A model generated the notes under the pieces. The model did no database searches, was not told the DNA's origin, and worked only from the letters and a program-made list of their open reading frames with translations. From Plutella xylostella (lineage: Eukaryota > Arthropoda > Insecta > Lepidoptera > Plutellidae), in the NCBI RefSeq assembly GCF_932276165.1, contig NC_063999.1, forward strand, positions 4,776,501 to 4,840,500: a stretch of 64,000 nt of DNA, read 5' to 3'. The first letter of the stretch is position 1; each line of letters opens with the position of its first letter. Position numbers and translations under genes: made by a program. Shown here piece by piece: positions 44,748 to 55,705 of this stretch.

Positions 44748-45874
44748 CAATTTACTTTTTATTATATACATTCACCCACCCAACGATACGTATGTCTATC
44801 ATTGATCCCATATAAGGGATATAAGTCATTCATAACTTATATATATGTACCTAGTAGCTCGAAGTCCGATCATCCAAAACAGATTTTAAAAATCCCGAAA
44901 CTGTTTTTTTTTATAAAGTAACCTAGATAGTAAAATACCTATAGATCGCGATAGCTAATAGGCACTCGCGCCTATCTTCTTTTGGTTTATCGTCATACTG
45001 GGAGGATTCGTCAGTTCTTTAGATCACTGAATCCAAGCCTCGTGCCTGTAATTCGAGAACAGCTAGCCAGTGGGGAATCAAATCCTTGTTTTAGGAAAAG
45101 TTAGGCACATACATAATATGAACCTATGTATGTACCTACAGGTAATGTAAATACCTACAGATAAATAAAAAACTGCGCATGGTAAAACCTAATTCTATCT
45201 ACCAAATTCTGACTAACGATAAATCTTTTACAAGTCATGGGAACTAGAATATTTAGTAATGAAAGTATCAAGCAGTAGCAACATAATCGCTAAATAATTA
45301 TATGTAACAAACATCATGGGCATTGAACGATTTTTGAATCGTGCTACTCGTGCTAAGCGAGTTACAATTAACAAATTAACATACCGAACGAACGTTTATA
45401 TGATTAAGCGGATTCATCATTCATGATCAGAGTTGAGTCAACTGTACTTATAACTAGTACCATTTAAGGCGTACTCTGTGTAGGTAGGTACTTATAAAGC
45501 CCCGAAAGGGGGTGAATTCGTTAATAAACTGACTTTCTACCTAGGTAATCTTTGTACAAAAAAGAGACGGACTCGCGCACGTAGGGTTCCGTTGGAGAGC
45601 ATGATTGGAAATACATAGGTGTGTAAAATCTCTGGTGGGGTGACAATAGAACTCATATACAGTCCAATCGTAGGTACGGTACACCGTAAGTACCTAATTT
45701 GACTGTAACCTATCCTAAATTCAAAGTTTTTCGAGTTATTAGGTACGTGATTTTATTACTCAGAGTAAGTATGAAAAACTAGCATAAATGGGCGGGTGGG
45801 CCCGAGTCCGCGATGTTCTATGCATGGGGTGGGCCAACAAATGTCTACTTTTCAGAGATTTTTCTCAATGTATG
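44748..45874. other. Noncoding stretch with a repeat trace
   Basis: No gene seen. At 45565-45592, GAGACGGACTCGCGCACGTA followed by GGGTTCCGT is a fragment of the repeat family present in full at 46193-46767. Confidence 0.4.
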
Positions 45875-45923
45875 TGTATGTGGATGCTATGCTATTGTGT
45901 ATGTAGCATAGCATCCACATACA
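45875..45923. repeat. 19-bp perfect hairpin
   Basis: TGTATGTGGATGCTATGCT at 45875-45893 and its exact reverse complement at 45905-45923 enclose an 11-base loop. It is too short for a typical pre-miRNA and has no transposon ends. Confidence 0.7.
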
Positions 45924-46026
45924 TTTATTAAGTATTTAGATTTAGATCACACCTAATGTCTAAATACTAGTAAATACCTTTGCGTGAAAATAGGCGAATA
46001 TTAATATCCACTTTTAAGTCTGTTTT

Positions 46027-46168
46027 CAATCTCAGATACTAATTTGAGAGATTCTGATGAACGGTCCAGAGTCGATTGTCCCGCGATTAAGTGATGTATC
46101 GTTGTATTAGCGGGACAATCGATTGTTGATGAACCGTTCAGAATGTCAAATTAGTAGGTATCTGGGAT
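46027..46168. repeat. Imperfect inverted repeat (about 55-bp arms)
   Basis: The left arm contains CTCAGATACTAATTTGAG, TGATGAACGGTCC and TCGATTGTCCCGCG. The right arm returns CGGGACAATCGA, GATGAACCGTTCAGAAT and AATTAGTAGGTATCTGGG. The loop is about 26 bases. It looks like a small foldback MITE, with no coding content. Confidence 0.6.
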
Positions 46169-46192
46169 TAAAAATAATAATTTAAATAAATA

Positions 46193-46765
46193 AAAACCGG
46201 CCAAGTGCGAGTCGGGCTCGCGCACAAAGGGTTCCGTAGCAGCAAAATTACAGTTAAATCAACCTATCTCAAAAACTATAAGAGATACTTTGATCAAACC
46301 AAAAATCGTTGAAAGAGTTAATTAGCATGCATCACCTCTATTTTTTTTAGAATTTTATACCCCGTAGTTATAAAAATAGAGGGGGGGGGACATACTTTTT
46401 ACGACTTTGAGAGCTGATATCTCAAAAACCGTTCACTTTAAGAAAAATGATTTTTAGAAAACTTTATATCATTTTAAAAGACCTTTCCATTGATACCCCA
46501 CACGGGTATGTACATCGAAAAAAAAAATTTCATCCCTCAGTTACATGTATGGGGGGCCCCACCCCCAATTCTTTTTTTTACTATTTAGTGTCATATTTTT
46601 GTAGCGGTTCATACAACACATATTCCCATCAAATTTCATCACTGTAGTACTTATAGTTTCCGAGTAAATCGGCTGTGACAGACGGACAGACGGACAGACG
46701 GACAGACGGACATGACGAAACTATAAGGGTTCCGTTTTTGCCATTTTGGCTACGGAACCCTAAAA
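46193..46765 (+). repeat. Interspersed repeat with GGACAGAC microsatellite
   Basis: It begins AAAACCGGCCAAGTGCGAGT, followed by CGGGCTCGCGC and GGGTTCCGTAGC. It ends with a GACAGACG run at 46677-46711 and GGGTTCCGTTTTTGCC...TACGGAACCCTAAAA. I recognise the layout as an abundant lepidopteran repeat but cannot give its class. No ORF is present. Confidence 0.6.
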
Positions 46766-47547
46766 AACCGACTTCAAAAATTACTAAAAAGTAAGAAATA
46801 ATTAATAATAGCAGGAACTGTTCTTTTTTATGTTGGTGCGGTGACAAAGGCATCTGAAGAAATATGGCACCAACTTCAAAAAAGAACAGTTCCTGCTATT
46901 ATTAATTATTTCTTACTTTTTAGTAATTTTTGAAGTCGGTTTTTTATTTATTTAAATTATTATTTTATTTTATTGTTTTTAGTTTATTTGCAATTATAAA
47001 ATTGTCACTCAAAAGTAAGATGCAAATGATACCATTACGTCCTACTAGTCATTCAAGCCTAAGCACGAGGTAGTTGCTATATACCGTTGAGGAGTTCCCT
47101 TGACTGCCTTCCGTTTCCATCATCAGATCAGCTCAAGGTCACCATCATATTTTTTTGTTATAAGAAAGTAATAATAAAGTGACAAAGTAATCTGAACAAA
47201 TATGGCGCCAACTTCAAAAAAGAACAGTTCCTGCTTAGGTATATTTGTAACTGTTACTCTTAAATTATTTCTTACTTTTTAGTGGTTTTTTTATTTTTTT
47301 TAATTATTTTAATCATAAGAACTATGTTTACGTTCTAAATTTCATTAGAATCGGTTAATAGGTGCCCAAAATGGAAATTCATACCCTGTTTTTAACCCTT
47401 TACCCACCCTTGGGGATGAAACAAAATTCTGAAAAAAAAATTCAAAATCGGTCCATAAACGGCGGTGTAATCGGTGAACATACATAAAAAATATTTAAAA
47501 AAAAGATCCCGACGAATTGAGAACCTCCTCCTTTTTTGAAGTCGGTT
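46766..47547 (-). repeat. AACCGACTTC repeat, copy 2, with nested insert
   Basis: This is the same element as 30610-31358, inverted. The hairpin is at 46766-46941 (about 75-bp arms, shorter than in copy 1) and the body follows to 47547. Inside the body a segment of about 150 bp (47165-47314) derived from the right half of a hairpin is flanked by ATAAG on both sides, while copy 1 is uninterrupted at the matching point. The 5-base duplication suggests a true insertion rather than rearrangement. Confidence 0.7.
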
Positions 47548-47646
47548 AAAAACACACTTACGTATTCGCATAGCAATGAATACAACATTTTAGAAAGAGA
47601 TAGCATGATTTGATTTTTATTAGTTAATTTCGCAACGATGTTCATT

Positions 47647-47728
47647 GGTAGCGTGGCCGAGCGGTCTAAGGCGCTGGTTTAAGGCACCAGTCTCTTCGGA
47701 GGCGTGGGTTCGAATCCCACCGCTGCCA
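47647..47728 (+). tRNA. tRNA-Leu (AAG), copy 1
   Basis: 82 bases with a long variable arm typical of Leu. The acceptor is GGTAGCG / CGCTGCC, the A box TGGCCGAGCGG, the anticodon stem CTGGT/ACCAG with loop TTAAGGC (AAG), the variable arm TCTCTTCGGAG, and the B box GGTTCGAATCC. Copies 2 and 3 lie at 59350 and 60515 on the other strand. Confidence 0.95.
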
Positions 47729-48480
47729 GGATCTTTTTGTTTTTTCTTTGCATTATTTAACTGGCAGGGATTTTTTGTTTTGTACTCGCTAGAGGTCGTG
47801 TTGTGAGTTGATGAATACACAATGGGTGTAAATTTATCATTGTATTCCCCGTCGACAGATATCCGACAATATAATATAATAATAATATATGTTTCACAGT
47901 TCAGTAGGAATGTACAAATTTTCACTATGGGCCAAAACCCTGAATTCGCGAGAAACAATAAGTACCTACTCAAGTACCAAATAGCTTTTCCAATTTCGGA
48001 TAAAAAGTTTTTTTTACGATTTCAGTGTTACACCACCACGACGTCCACTACTCGAAAATTTAAATCACATTTAAATTTATTACTGTCAAATTAAAACCTT
48101 ATGTTTTTGCTAAAAATGTTTTTTTTTCTGTAAATCCTACCCCGATGCTACATTTATCTACATCTTTAGGTAAGTACCTACTTTGCCATGCCAATAATTC
48201 CATTCATCACTTCAGCACTTCTAAACTAACTAATTGCAAACCAATCGTGCCAAAGCATCGCTACTGAAAAACTAATCTGATTAAAACTGTCAATCAACCG
48301 AGCGATCAATCATAGAAACGGTAGATTCAGCGTTTTCAATTACAGAATCGAGTGTAGTATCCCCGTGCTTTACTCACACCTCAGTGAAGCGGGCACAGGT
48401 GTATTCCACCTACTCGTCATTTATCGTACACACGCTGAGCGAGACAGTGCGCCCCGCTTGGTACCTCCACGGAACTCTCG
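47729..48480. other. Noncoding spacer
   Basis: No gene recognised. Small open frames on both strands have no domains. Confidence 0.4.
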
Positions 48481-48768
48481 ATCGTGCGAAAATCGAGACA
48501 TAGAATCGATACTCTGTCGATTATAATTGTAACAGCACCGCACTAGTTTCCCGCGCGTTCTTTTTTCAAAATTAGAGAATGAACTTTGTTTTTTTCTCGC
48601 GTGTTGTGTTTCATGTTTAATGCCAGTTTAAAACTATTAATATTTTTCTCTTAATTAATTTAATGTGAAGTGGTGTAAAGATTACAGACTTGCTGCCTAT
48701 TGTCAAAACAATGTATTGTTTAAGAATTTGAGAAGTTCACACGCTGATTCCGACAGCAATTACTTGGT
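48481..48768 (+). promoter_or_regulatory. Promoter-like block and putative noncoding first exon
   Basis: CpG-bearing sequence (GATCGTGCGAAAATCGAGAC, CCCGCGCGTTC, TCTCGCGTGTTGTG) is followed by about 200 bases with no long ORF, ending at AATTACTTG before a perfect-consensus donor GTAAGTATCT. This is how many insect first exons look. No coding exon for it was found in the remaining 15 kb, so the gene body would lie outside the window. The call rests on composition and donor only. Confidence 0.35.
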
Positions 48769-50244
48769 AAGTATCTAACTTTAACATGTAAAAAAATTAA
48801 GTTCTGAATCTGTACAAAATTGTATAATAATGTAGAGCTTCATTAACATTAAGTAAGTTAGTTAGTTTTTGCAAACTTTGCTACTTTCTTTTAGACAGGT
48901 CACATAAGTGGTATTAGAAATTTCCCCTCTTACGTCGCATAAGTTATGCTTATGAAATATTTGAAATTTCTGTTTAGCAAATCTGCATTGAAGTACAAAA
49001 ATTTATTTGCATGAAAGGCTAAATGGGTTTTATTCCATTTATAGGAAACCTACTTAGGTATTCTTCAACCGTGCAGTAATATTTTTTTTACTCATCAATT
49101 ATTGTTTAAATAAACATAAACAGTCAGTTAGATAAATTGTGATGTAAGTTTTTAATGTAATTTAGGTGGGTGGAATCGGTTTAACATAACATAACATACA
49201 CTCACGCCTTGTACTAATGTACTCCCTTGCGGGGTAGGCAGAGGTGCATTGCTGCACCCACTTTTCGCCAGAGCGTTATGTTAGTCCCAATGTTATAGGG
49301 GGCGGGCGGGAATCGGTTTAAGTTTTCCGAAACATCAGTTTTATTATAACACCTTGAATGTAAACTATTGCTGTGAGTATATTTATTATATTTTCACACT
49401 ATTAATTTTCCTATCTATCTAAAACGATACCCAGTGTTCCCACTGACGCTATCCCCACAATCTCACTCGGGTATTGTACGCGATGAACAAAACATCTTTT
49501 TCAATTAACATTTTTCTTTCATACGTTTCCACCTGAGACAATGCTCTTATTAGATAGAGCCTATTGCTGCACCGTGTGTTTACCTGCGCCCGCTTTCTTA
49601 GCAATTATGATACGGAGAATAACACTTTAACGACATATTAATAATGAAGTACTTATGTATCTATTATAATTTTTTTTGTTTGTTTTTTATAAAAAATTCA
49701 TGTATTTTTAACATACAATGACAATAAATTATAACTGTAACTAAAGTAAGTTAAGCTAAATAAATTAGACCATAGACATTTTTGTGTCTGATACTAGGTA
49801 CATCAGTTAATTATGCATAGTGTTTATACTCCAACAATCAATATTATAAGCCTATTGAATTAGTGTGAAGCATAATGCCCGAAGGAAAATCTAAAACAGG
49901 TTGCTTCTCTTATGGTCAATAATAGAAACAACAATGTGTCTTTCAAACTTTCAATAAAATTTTCTCCGAAACAAAATAAAGGAATTCCAGATGTATTATA
50001 GTTCATTCAGCAAATACTAAGGCAATAATCGTGAAACCATTCAATATTTGCCGATGTTATTGCCGCCTTTTCTATTCAAACCTCTAAGTACAAAGTGGGC
50101 GTTGGAAAATTGACCAATGAGCTTGTCTACTAGCAAGCTACTTATTCGTTCAACAAATTTTCTTATTATTCTTAGAGTTAGACTCATGAAGTAGAAAAAT
50201 TTTCACTGTTTCTAGTGTTTGTGGTTTTTAATGATTCTCAGACG
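48769..50244. other. Noncoding stretch with a SINE fragment
   Basis: Apart from the SINE body fragment at 49194-49312, no gene or clear repeat was recognised. Confidence 0.4.
49194..49312 (-). mobile_element. SINE 3' body fragment
   Basis: CACGCCTTGTACTAATGTAC and GGCAGAGGTGCATTGCTGCA match, in reverse, the body of the SINE at 11539-11812. The tRNA-like head is missing. Confidence 0.7.
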
Positions 50245-50461
50245 TACAGTGCCACAAACTTATCTGTTCCGGTGACAGCTCACATAAATGTCTAATATTT
50301 CTTAATTCTATAAGATTTTAAGTTTGCTCGTATTGTTAATTCGCTTTTGCGGTGTTAATAAACCCATGTAATCCTTTACAATATACAATTCATTAGTAAG
50401 TAATGAGATATGGATCAATTTAGTTCGCTCTCACCGGAACAGATAAGTTTGTCGCACTGTA
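50245..50461. mobile_element. 217-bp MITE with 31-bp TIRs, TA-flanked
   Basis: The left end begins TACAGTGCCACAAACTTATC and the right end, read in reverse, TACAGTGCGACAAACTTATC. The inverted repeats run 31 bases with one mismatch and both include a terminal TA, as in Tc1/mariner derivatives. The body is AT-rich and noncoding. Confidence 0.8.
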
Positions 50462-50757
50462 ACGTGATGTAGACTGTTGACGCAAACATCCACTGTTTGC
50501 GATTTTTTTATCATTATTCGTCAATCACACTAGGAACCATTATGACCCATCGCTTTAATCGGCGGCTTTTAGCTTACTGACCCAAAAATCGAAACCAGAA
50601 ATTTTCGCAACCTAAAATTTTGTTGAGCAAGGTGTAGTTTTTATGTAGTTGATTGTCTTAACTCTTATACATCATCAAGGGGTAGGATATTGATCTGTAG
50701 TTGCAGATACAGATAATATACGAGTAAATTTAATTTGACAAAATGTATGTGTCTTTA

Positions 50758-52591
50758 AAAGACTCAAAGTAGAAAAAAGTCCAGGGCCGGACAATATTGT
50801 CAATGAAGCAATAAAAATAGCAGCAACAAAGCTAGCGACACCATTAGCTCATCTATTTAACCTGATTATAAGTACACAATTGGTACCAAGTGAATGGACA
50901 AAATCAAACATAATCCTTCTTTACAAAAAAGGAGATCCAAATGATGTGGGAAACTATCGTCCGGTTAGTCTCCTGTCTAGCATATATAAACTGTTTTCAG
51001 CTTGTATGCAAAAGAGGCTCAGCCCAAAAATTGATAAGAACCAACCAATAGAACAAGCAGGATTTAGGAAAGGGTTTTCAACAATAGATCATATCCATAC
51101 CATTGAGCAAATTGTCGAAAAATTTAAGGAGTTTCAAAAGCCTCTGTATCTAGCCTTTATCGACTATAAAAAGGCATTCGATTCAATCCTACATGATTCT
51201 ATTTGGAAGTCTTTAAATGAAAATGAGATAGAAAGTGAATACATTAAAACTCTAAAATACATGTACGCGCGCTGCACCAGCAATGTCAAGCTAGAAAGAA
51301 AAGGACCAGACATAAAAATCGAGAGAGGTGTCAGGCAAGGAGACCCCATTTCACCAAAAATATTCATAGCAGTACTAGAATCAGCAATAAGAGAACTAGA
51401 CTGGAAAAAGTATGGACTCTACATGCATGGAAAACGCATAAATCATCTAAGGTTTGCTGATGATATCGTCCTAGTATCAGAGAATTTTAATGATTTCGAA
51501 CAAATGGTAAAGTCTCTAAATGCAGCGAGCAATGCTGTAGGCTTGGAAATGAATCTAAACAAAACTAAACTGATGACAAACGGTTTACAAAGAAACCTAA
51601 GTATCGATGGTAATGTGCTGGAATACGTCGATAAATATGTATACCTTGGTAAACAAATATCCTTTAATAACAAAAATAACGAGGAGGAAGTTGACAGAAG
51701 AATTAAACTGACGTGGAAAAAGTTTTGGGCCATGAAAGAAATTTTAAAAGGAAACCTACCACTTCATCTGAAGAAAAAAGTAATGGACCAATGTATCTTG
51801 CCCTGTCTTACTTACGCATGTCAAACATGGAAATTTACCAAAAGAATTAAAGAAAAAATTCGAACATGTCAGAGGGCTATGGAGAGAAGTATCACGAGAA
51901 CAAGTAAGCTAAAGAAAATAAGACACAGTGAGATAAATAAATAAATAAAATAAATAAATAAATAGTCATTTATTTCGGGTGTATAAAGCCCATATCAGAA
52001 CATTACATCAATAATAAAATTATAAAATTAAAGTTAAAATTAAAATTAGGTACATTCAGAAAGTAATTCTTTGTCATTATTATTATCTTTATAATTAAAA
52101 TTATATAAACATAAGTTTAAATATAAACATACAATAAAATCATATTTATTTAACATTTCCAGAGTGTTGCACCTTTAACCAATGTTGGTAGAATGGATGG
52201 TTAATATTGTCACACAACGTGCTTAAGATCGCATTTGATGATCCACGTAATCGGTCCCAGAACGAAGCTATTTTTGTTCTTATAATAGCAAAGAAGTCAG
52301 GGAAATAAAGGGATAAGAAAGAAAACAAACTTCATTGATGCTCTTCAATATGCTCGATCCTTAAAATGGAAATGGGCCGGCCACGTCGCAAGACTAGAAG
52401 ATGGAAGATGGACACTGACAGCTACCACCTGGCCGGGGCCATCAGGCAAGCGCAGACGAGGCAGACCGTATGCCCGCTGGGAAGACGACATTGTAGAGGT
52501 TGCTGGTACACAGTGGACTCAATTGGCTCGTGATAGAGAGAGATGGCTACAATTGGAGGAGGCCTTCACCCAATAAAGGGGTTCCTGCAAG
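50758..52591 (+). pseudogene. RTE-type LINE copy, interrupted
   Basis: The frame is readable from about 50767 (VEKSPGPDNIVNEAI) with no need of the Met at 50880. It has GNYRPVSLLS, FIDYKKAFDSI, RQGDPISPKIF, and LRFADDIVLV with Asp-Asp. It breaks at about 51936, in RHSEI, where a LINE fragment is inserted, and resumes at 52312 with TNFIDALQYARSLKWKWAGH, finishing LQLEEAFTQ and a TAA at 52574-52576. Its short 3' UTR is cut at 52591 by the long-TIR element and resumes at 56733. The copy is 5'-truncated, lacking the endonuclease. It is related to, but clearly different from, the RTE at 1769-3280. Confidence 0.85.
51937..52311 (-). mobile_element. LINE 3' fragment inserted into the RTE copy
   Basis: In minus orientation a frame (52328-52146) reads IRTKIASFWDRLRGSSNAIL and on to SGNVK, which looks like a LINE ORF2 C-terminus. 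The tail is an ATTT repeat at 51936-51965. GATAA occurs on both sides (51932-51936 and 52312-52316) and is probably the target duplication. It splits the RTE codons cleanly. Confidence 0.7.
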
Positions 52592-53577
52592 ACGTGCCTC
52601 CAGCTACAATCCTCCAAAATTTAAACTCAATAGAAACTATTTCTGATGATGCCAAAAAATAGTCGTGAAATAGTCATAAATAGTCGTGTTTTCCAAAAAA
52701 ATAGTCGTATCATACTTTCGGAGTTAGAGCTATACTTTATGGAGGATTATAGCTGGAGGTCTCCAGCTATAATCCTCCAGCCTCTGCAGAACAAACGGTA
52801 AGGCCTATCGACTTGGTTAAGGTCTCAAAAAATAGTCGTGAAATAGTCGTAATGACATGCCAAATTTCAGAAATAGTCGTCAAAAGATAGCAGAGATATA
52901 AAGGTACTTTGCTGCAGCCCTGGTGGAGGATTATAGCTGGAGGTTTTGAAAATATCGAATATCTTTGGAACTACTATGACTATCGGTTTGAATTATGTCT
53001 CAAAAAATAGTCGTGAAATAGTCGCTTCTATTTATTATAATTTTAAGCTTGATAAAAGCTGTTAAATAATTATATCAAATTCTTCATACAAATCAAAGTG
53101 GACGAGAATGCCAAAGCGAGCCAGTACACAAAAATAATAGCACCGTAGCATTGAAGTACTCATGTCGAATTTATCTATAAATAATTTATATCGTCATACT
53201 TTCCATCAATAGTATCTAAACTAATCTTGGGTATGACATTTTATTGCTTTTGCTCTTAGCCTTTACCTTACTGTGTACAGAGAAAACGTATGCCTATACA
53301 CGCACACATTTATCTCTGTTATCTTGACAAACGATAGCGATGACGACTACGGCGATGTAGTACCTAGGTCAGTTATTGTCATCCCTTACTATCCCGTGAT
53401 CAGACAAATATTGCTATCCTTGTCTCCTTTCTAACCGGCATGCATCGCACGCATAGAACGCGTGAGCGACCGCATAACATCTTGACAAGCTATAGCAAAC
53501 CGGTATATATTACGTCCCTTATGTGACCGCCGCCGCGCGCCGCCGCGCGCCGCCACCGGTGAAGTTGGGGTTAGTAT
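52592..53577. repeat. Left terminal inverted repeat with motif arrays
   Basis: The terminal motif CCTCCAGCTACAATCCTCCA recurs as CTCCAGCTATAATCCTCCA in both orientations: a perfect palindromic pair at 52741-52780 and a single copy at 52922-52942. A second motif, AATAGTCGT, often with GTGAAATAGTCG, occurs about eight times from 52660 to 53026. Both could bind a transposase. The inner end is a CpG-rich GCCGCC/GCGCGCC run at 53527-53560 that the right repeat lacks. Confidence 0.75.
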
Positions 53578-55705
53578 TTTGCATGTTTTGTTTGATAATT
53601 TGTTTACAGTTTAGTGCAAACTATGGTCACGATCGGTGTTATTGTTGGTTGTTAAAATATTGTGAGTGCTCTATACGCAAATGAATATTCAAGATGTTAT
53701 ATTCTAAAAGATATTAGTGGATGCAGATAAGAGTGTTTAGTGAGTGCTATGTTTGAATATTGCAAGTAAGTATCCTTTTTAATACTCAATATCAAAGCAA
53801 GCCATCCCATTTTGTTATGCTCAGCTTATTTATTAACATGATTTTTTATTGAAGTAACGTAGCCAAATTATTTTTTAATATCTATGCTTAATATGTATGG
53901 GGATTGTTATTCAATTAGCAATTTTACACTATGAGCGAGTAAATTGTGCATACATGCAATCAAGGCATTCATGTACATATCTTAGTAGATACGAAAATAT
54001 GTGGGTATCATCGATTACCTAATACCTACATATGGTAGTCCTGGTTTAATGAGGATATTTACCCCTCAATAGCAAAAAAGGCGTTATTGTTTGTATTTCT
54101 GAATGAAACTGGGCAAATAAATATATGTATAAAAAAAAAATATGTGTAACCTACCTATAAGCCTACCCATTATTATTTCAGGTGAAAACACAGCCTATCG
54201 ATGTAATGCGCCGATAAACTATCATGACTGCATTGATGTAATGCGCTAAAAAACTGCAATGGCTCCGAATACATGATTACCAGATAACAAATCCTGGGTA
54301 AGAATTTATGACTATTTTCATATGGTATTGTGCTCATACTAGGCCTATACAGTGTTGTGGTGCTGAAGTTGATAAAGTTATAGCAGCCAATTTACTTGTC
54401 AAAACTCATTTGTACCTATCAGTTACAAGCGACAAAAACGTGTTTCTGAACTAAATACCTATTCAAGTAATTCACACCCTGTGAAATTTCATACAAGTTT
54501 CAAACGCACCGTCCGACCAAACCGATTTTGGACAAAACCCAAATTGTTTTCTCAGCTATCTCTTTCGCTCAAAAACAATAGAGGTCGGTTATGGGACATA
54601 TATATTGAAAAAGGCGAATACACTAATGAACAGTATTTCTACTCTACCCTTTTCGCAGTTTCAAGTTATTGTTGCAATAAGTTACTGATAAGAAATTTTA
54701 CTCCACTGTTTGCTGTGGTCTCCAAATGACAATAAATTACCAAACAAATAGTCTAGGTGAAATAACATTATTACTACTCGTATCTACCTACTCGTATATC
54801 ATATATATATGTATATAATATTTAAAAAAAAAACAAATATTTTTATTAATAAGACGGTAATTTGCCTTATTTTTTTTTTCAGCGCAGCTTACATGTGTTC
54901 TTCAATAACGTCGCAAGCTACAGTGGCTGTTGATAATTTTTGCAAGTTCTACACCTACAGGATTCAGTTATCTGGGCATTATAGATACCCTATTATCACC
55001 TACGAAGTTATTTAGGTATATTTATTAAAACCATTATACAAGGTGTTGCAAAAAGGGTATACTAAGCCGAAGGCTACATGCAGCATGGTATATCTAAGCC
55101 CGAAACTGAAATCAGAATTTAAATATTAGCGAAAAAAATATATCATTATTCATAGAAACTTAGTTGGTCACGTGACTTTTTACTATGGAGAATAAAAATA
55201 ATTAAATCCTAATCTACATAAAGATTGTTTAATGAATAACTTAAGTATAAATAAAAGTACTTTCGGCCTGTGATTGTAATTAAATGAGTTATATTTCATT
55301 ATGACAATAACCGTGATTATACTTACCTAAGCCTACTAATGAACAATCTGTGATTACTTTAACTTAAGCTTATTATGATATAGGGCTAGAAAATAATTAT
55401 TTTTTAATAGTGAAAGAATTACATATTCAAGTTCATACCATGTTTTTTTTTATTGAACTACGTCAATATTATATTATTACTTAGCAATAAACCAACTGTG
55501 ATTATTTTAAATTAAACTAAATATGTTTAGTCAAATAATACTGAGATAATTGTATGAAACCTAATCTACCTAAAGATTGTTAAATAAATAACTTAAGTAT
55601 AAATAAAAGTACTTTCGGCCTGTGATTGTAATTAAATGAGTTATATTTCAAACACCGTATTTTATTCTTATCGCTTGAGTGCTACCCTGTACTGCGTCTT
55701 CAATA
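53578..55705. other. Interior of the long-TIR element
   Basis: No transposase is seen. Splice-like signals occur on the + strand: a donor at 53766 (ATTGCAA then GTAAGTATCC), an acceptor at 54181 (ATTATTTCAG), a donor near 54299 (CTGGGTAAGAA) and an acceptor near 54882 (TTTTTTTTTCAG). Together with the CpG run just upstream, they resemble the start of a noncoding or UTR transcript carried by the element. A direct repeat of about 100 bp (55198-55300 and 55555-55650, sharing AACTTAAGTATAAATAAAAG and TACTTTCGGCCTGTGATTG) and a single MITE-like end (55031) are also present. The frame 54481-54729 has no recognisable domain. Confidence 0.4.

Noticed and set aside
46677..46711. Functional repeat array at the GACAGACG microsatellite
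   Set aside because: It is a short microsatellite belonging to the dispersed repeat at 46193-46765, as is usual for that family.
54481..54729. Possible transposase or cargo protein in the long-TIR element
   Set aside because: 82 residues with no recognised motif and no conserved catalytic pattern. Left as part of the interior description.
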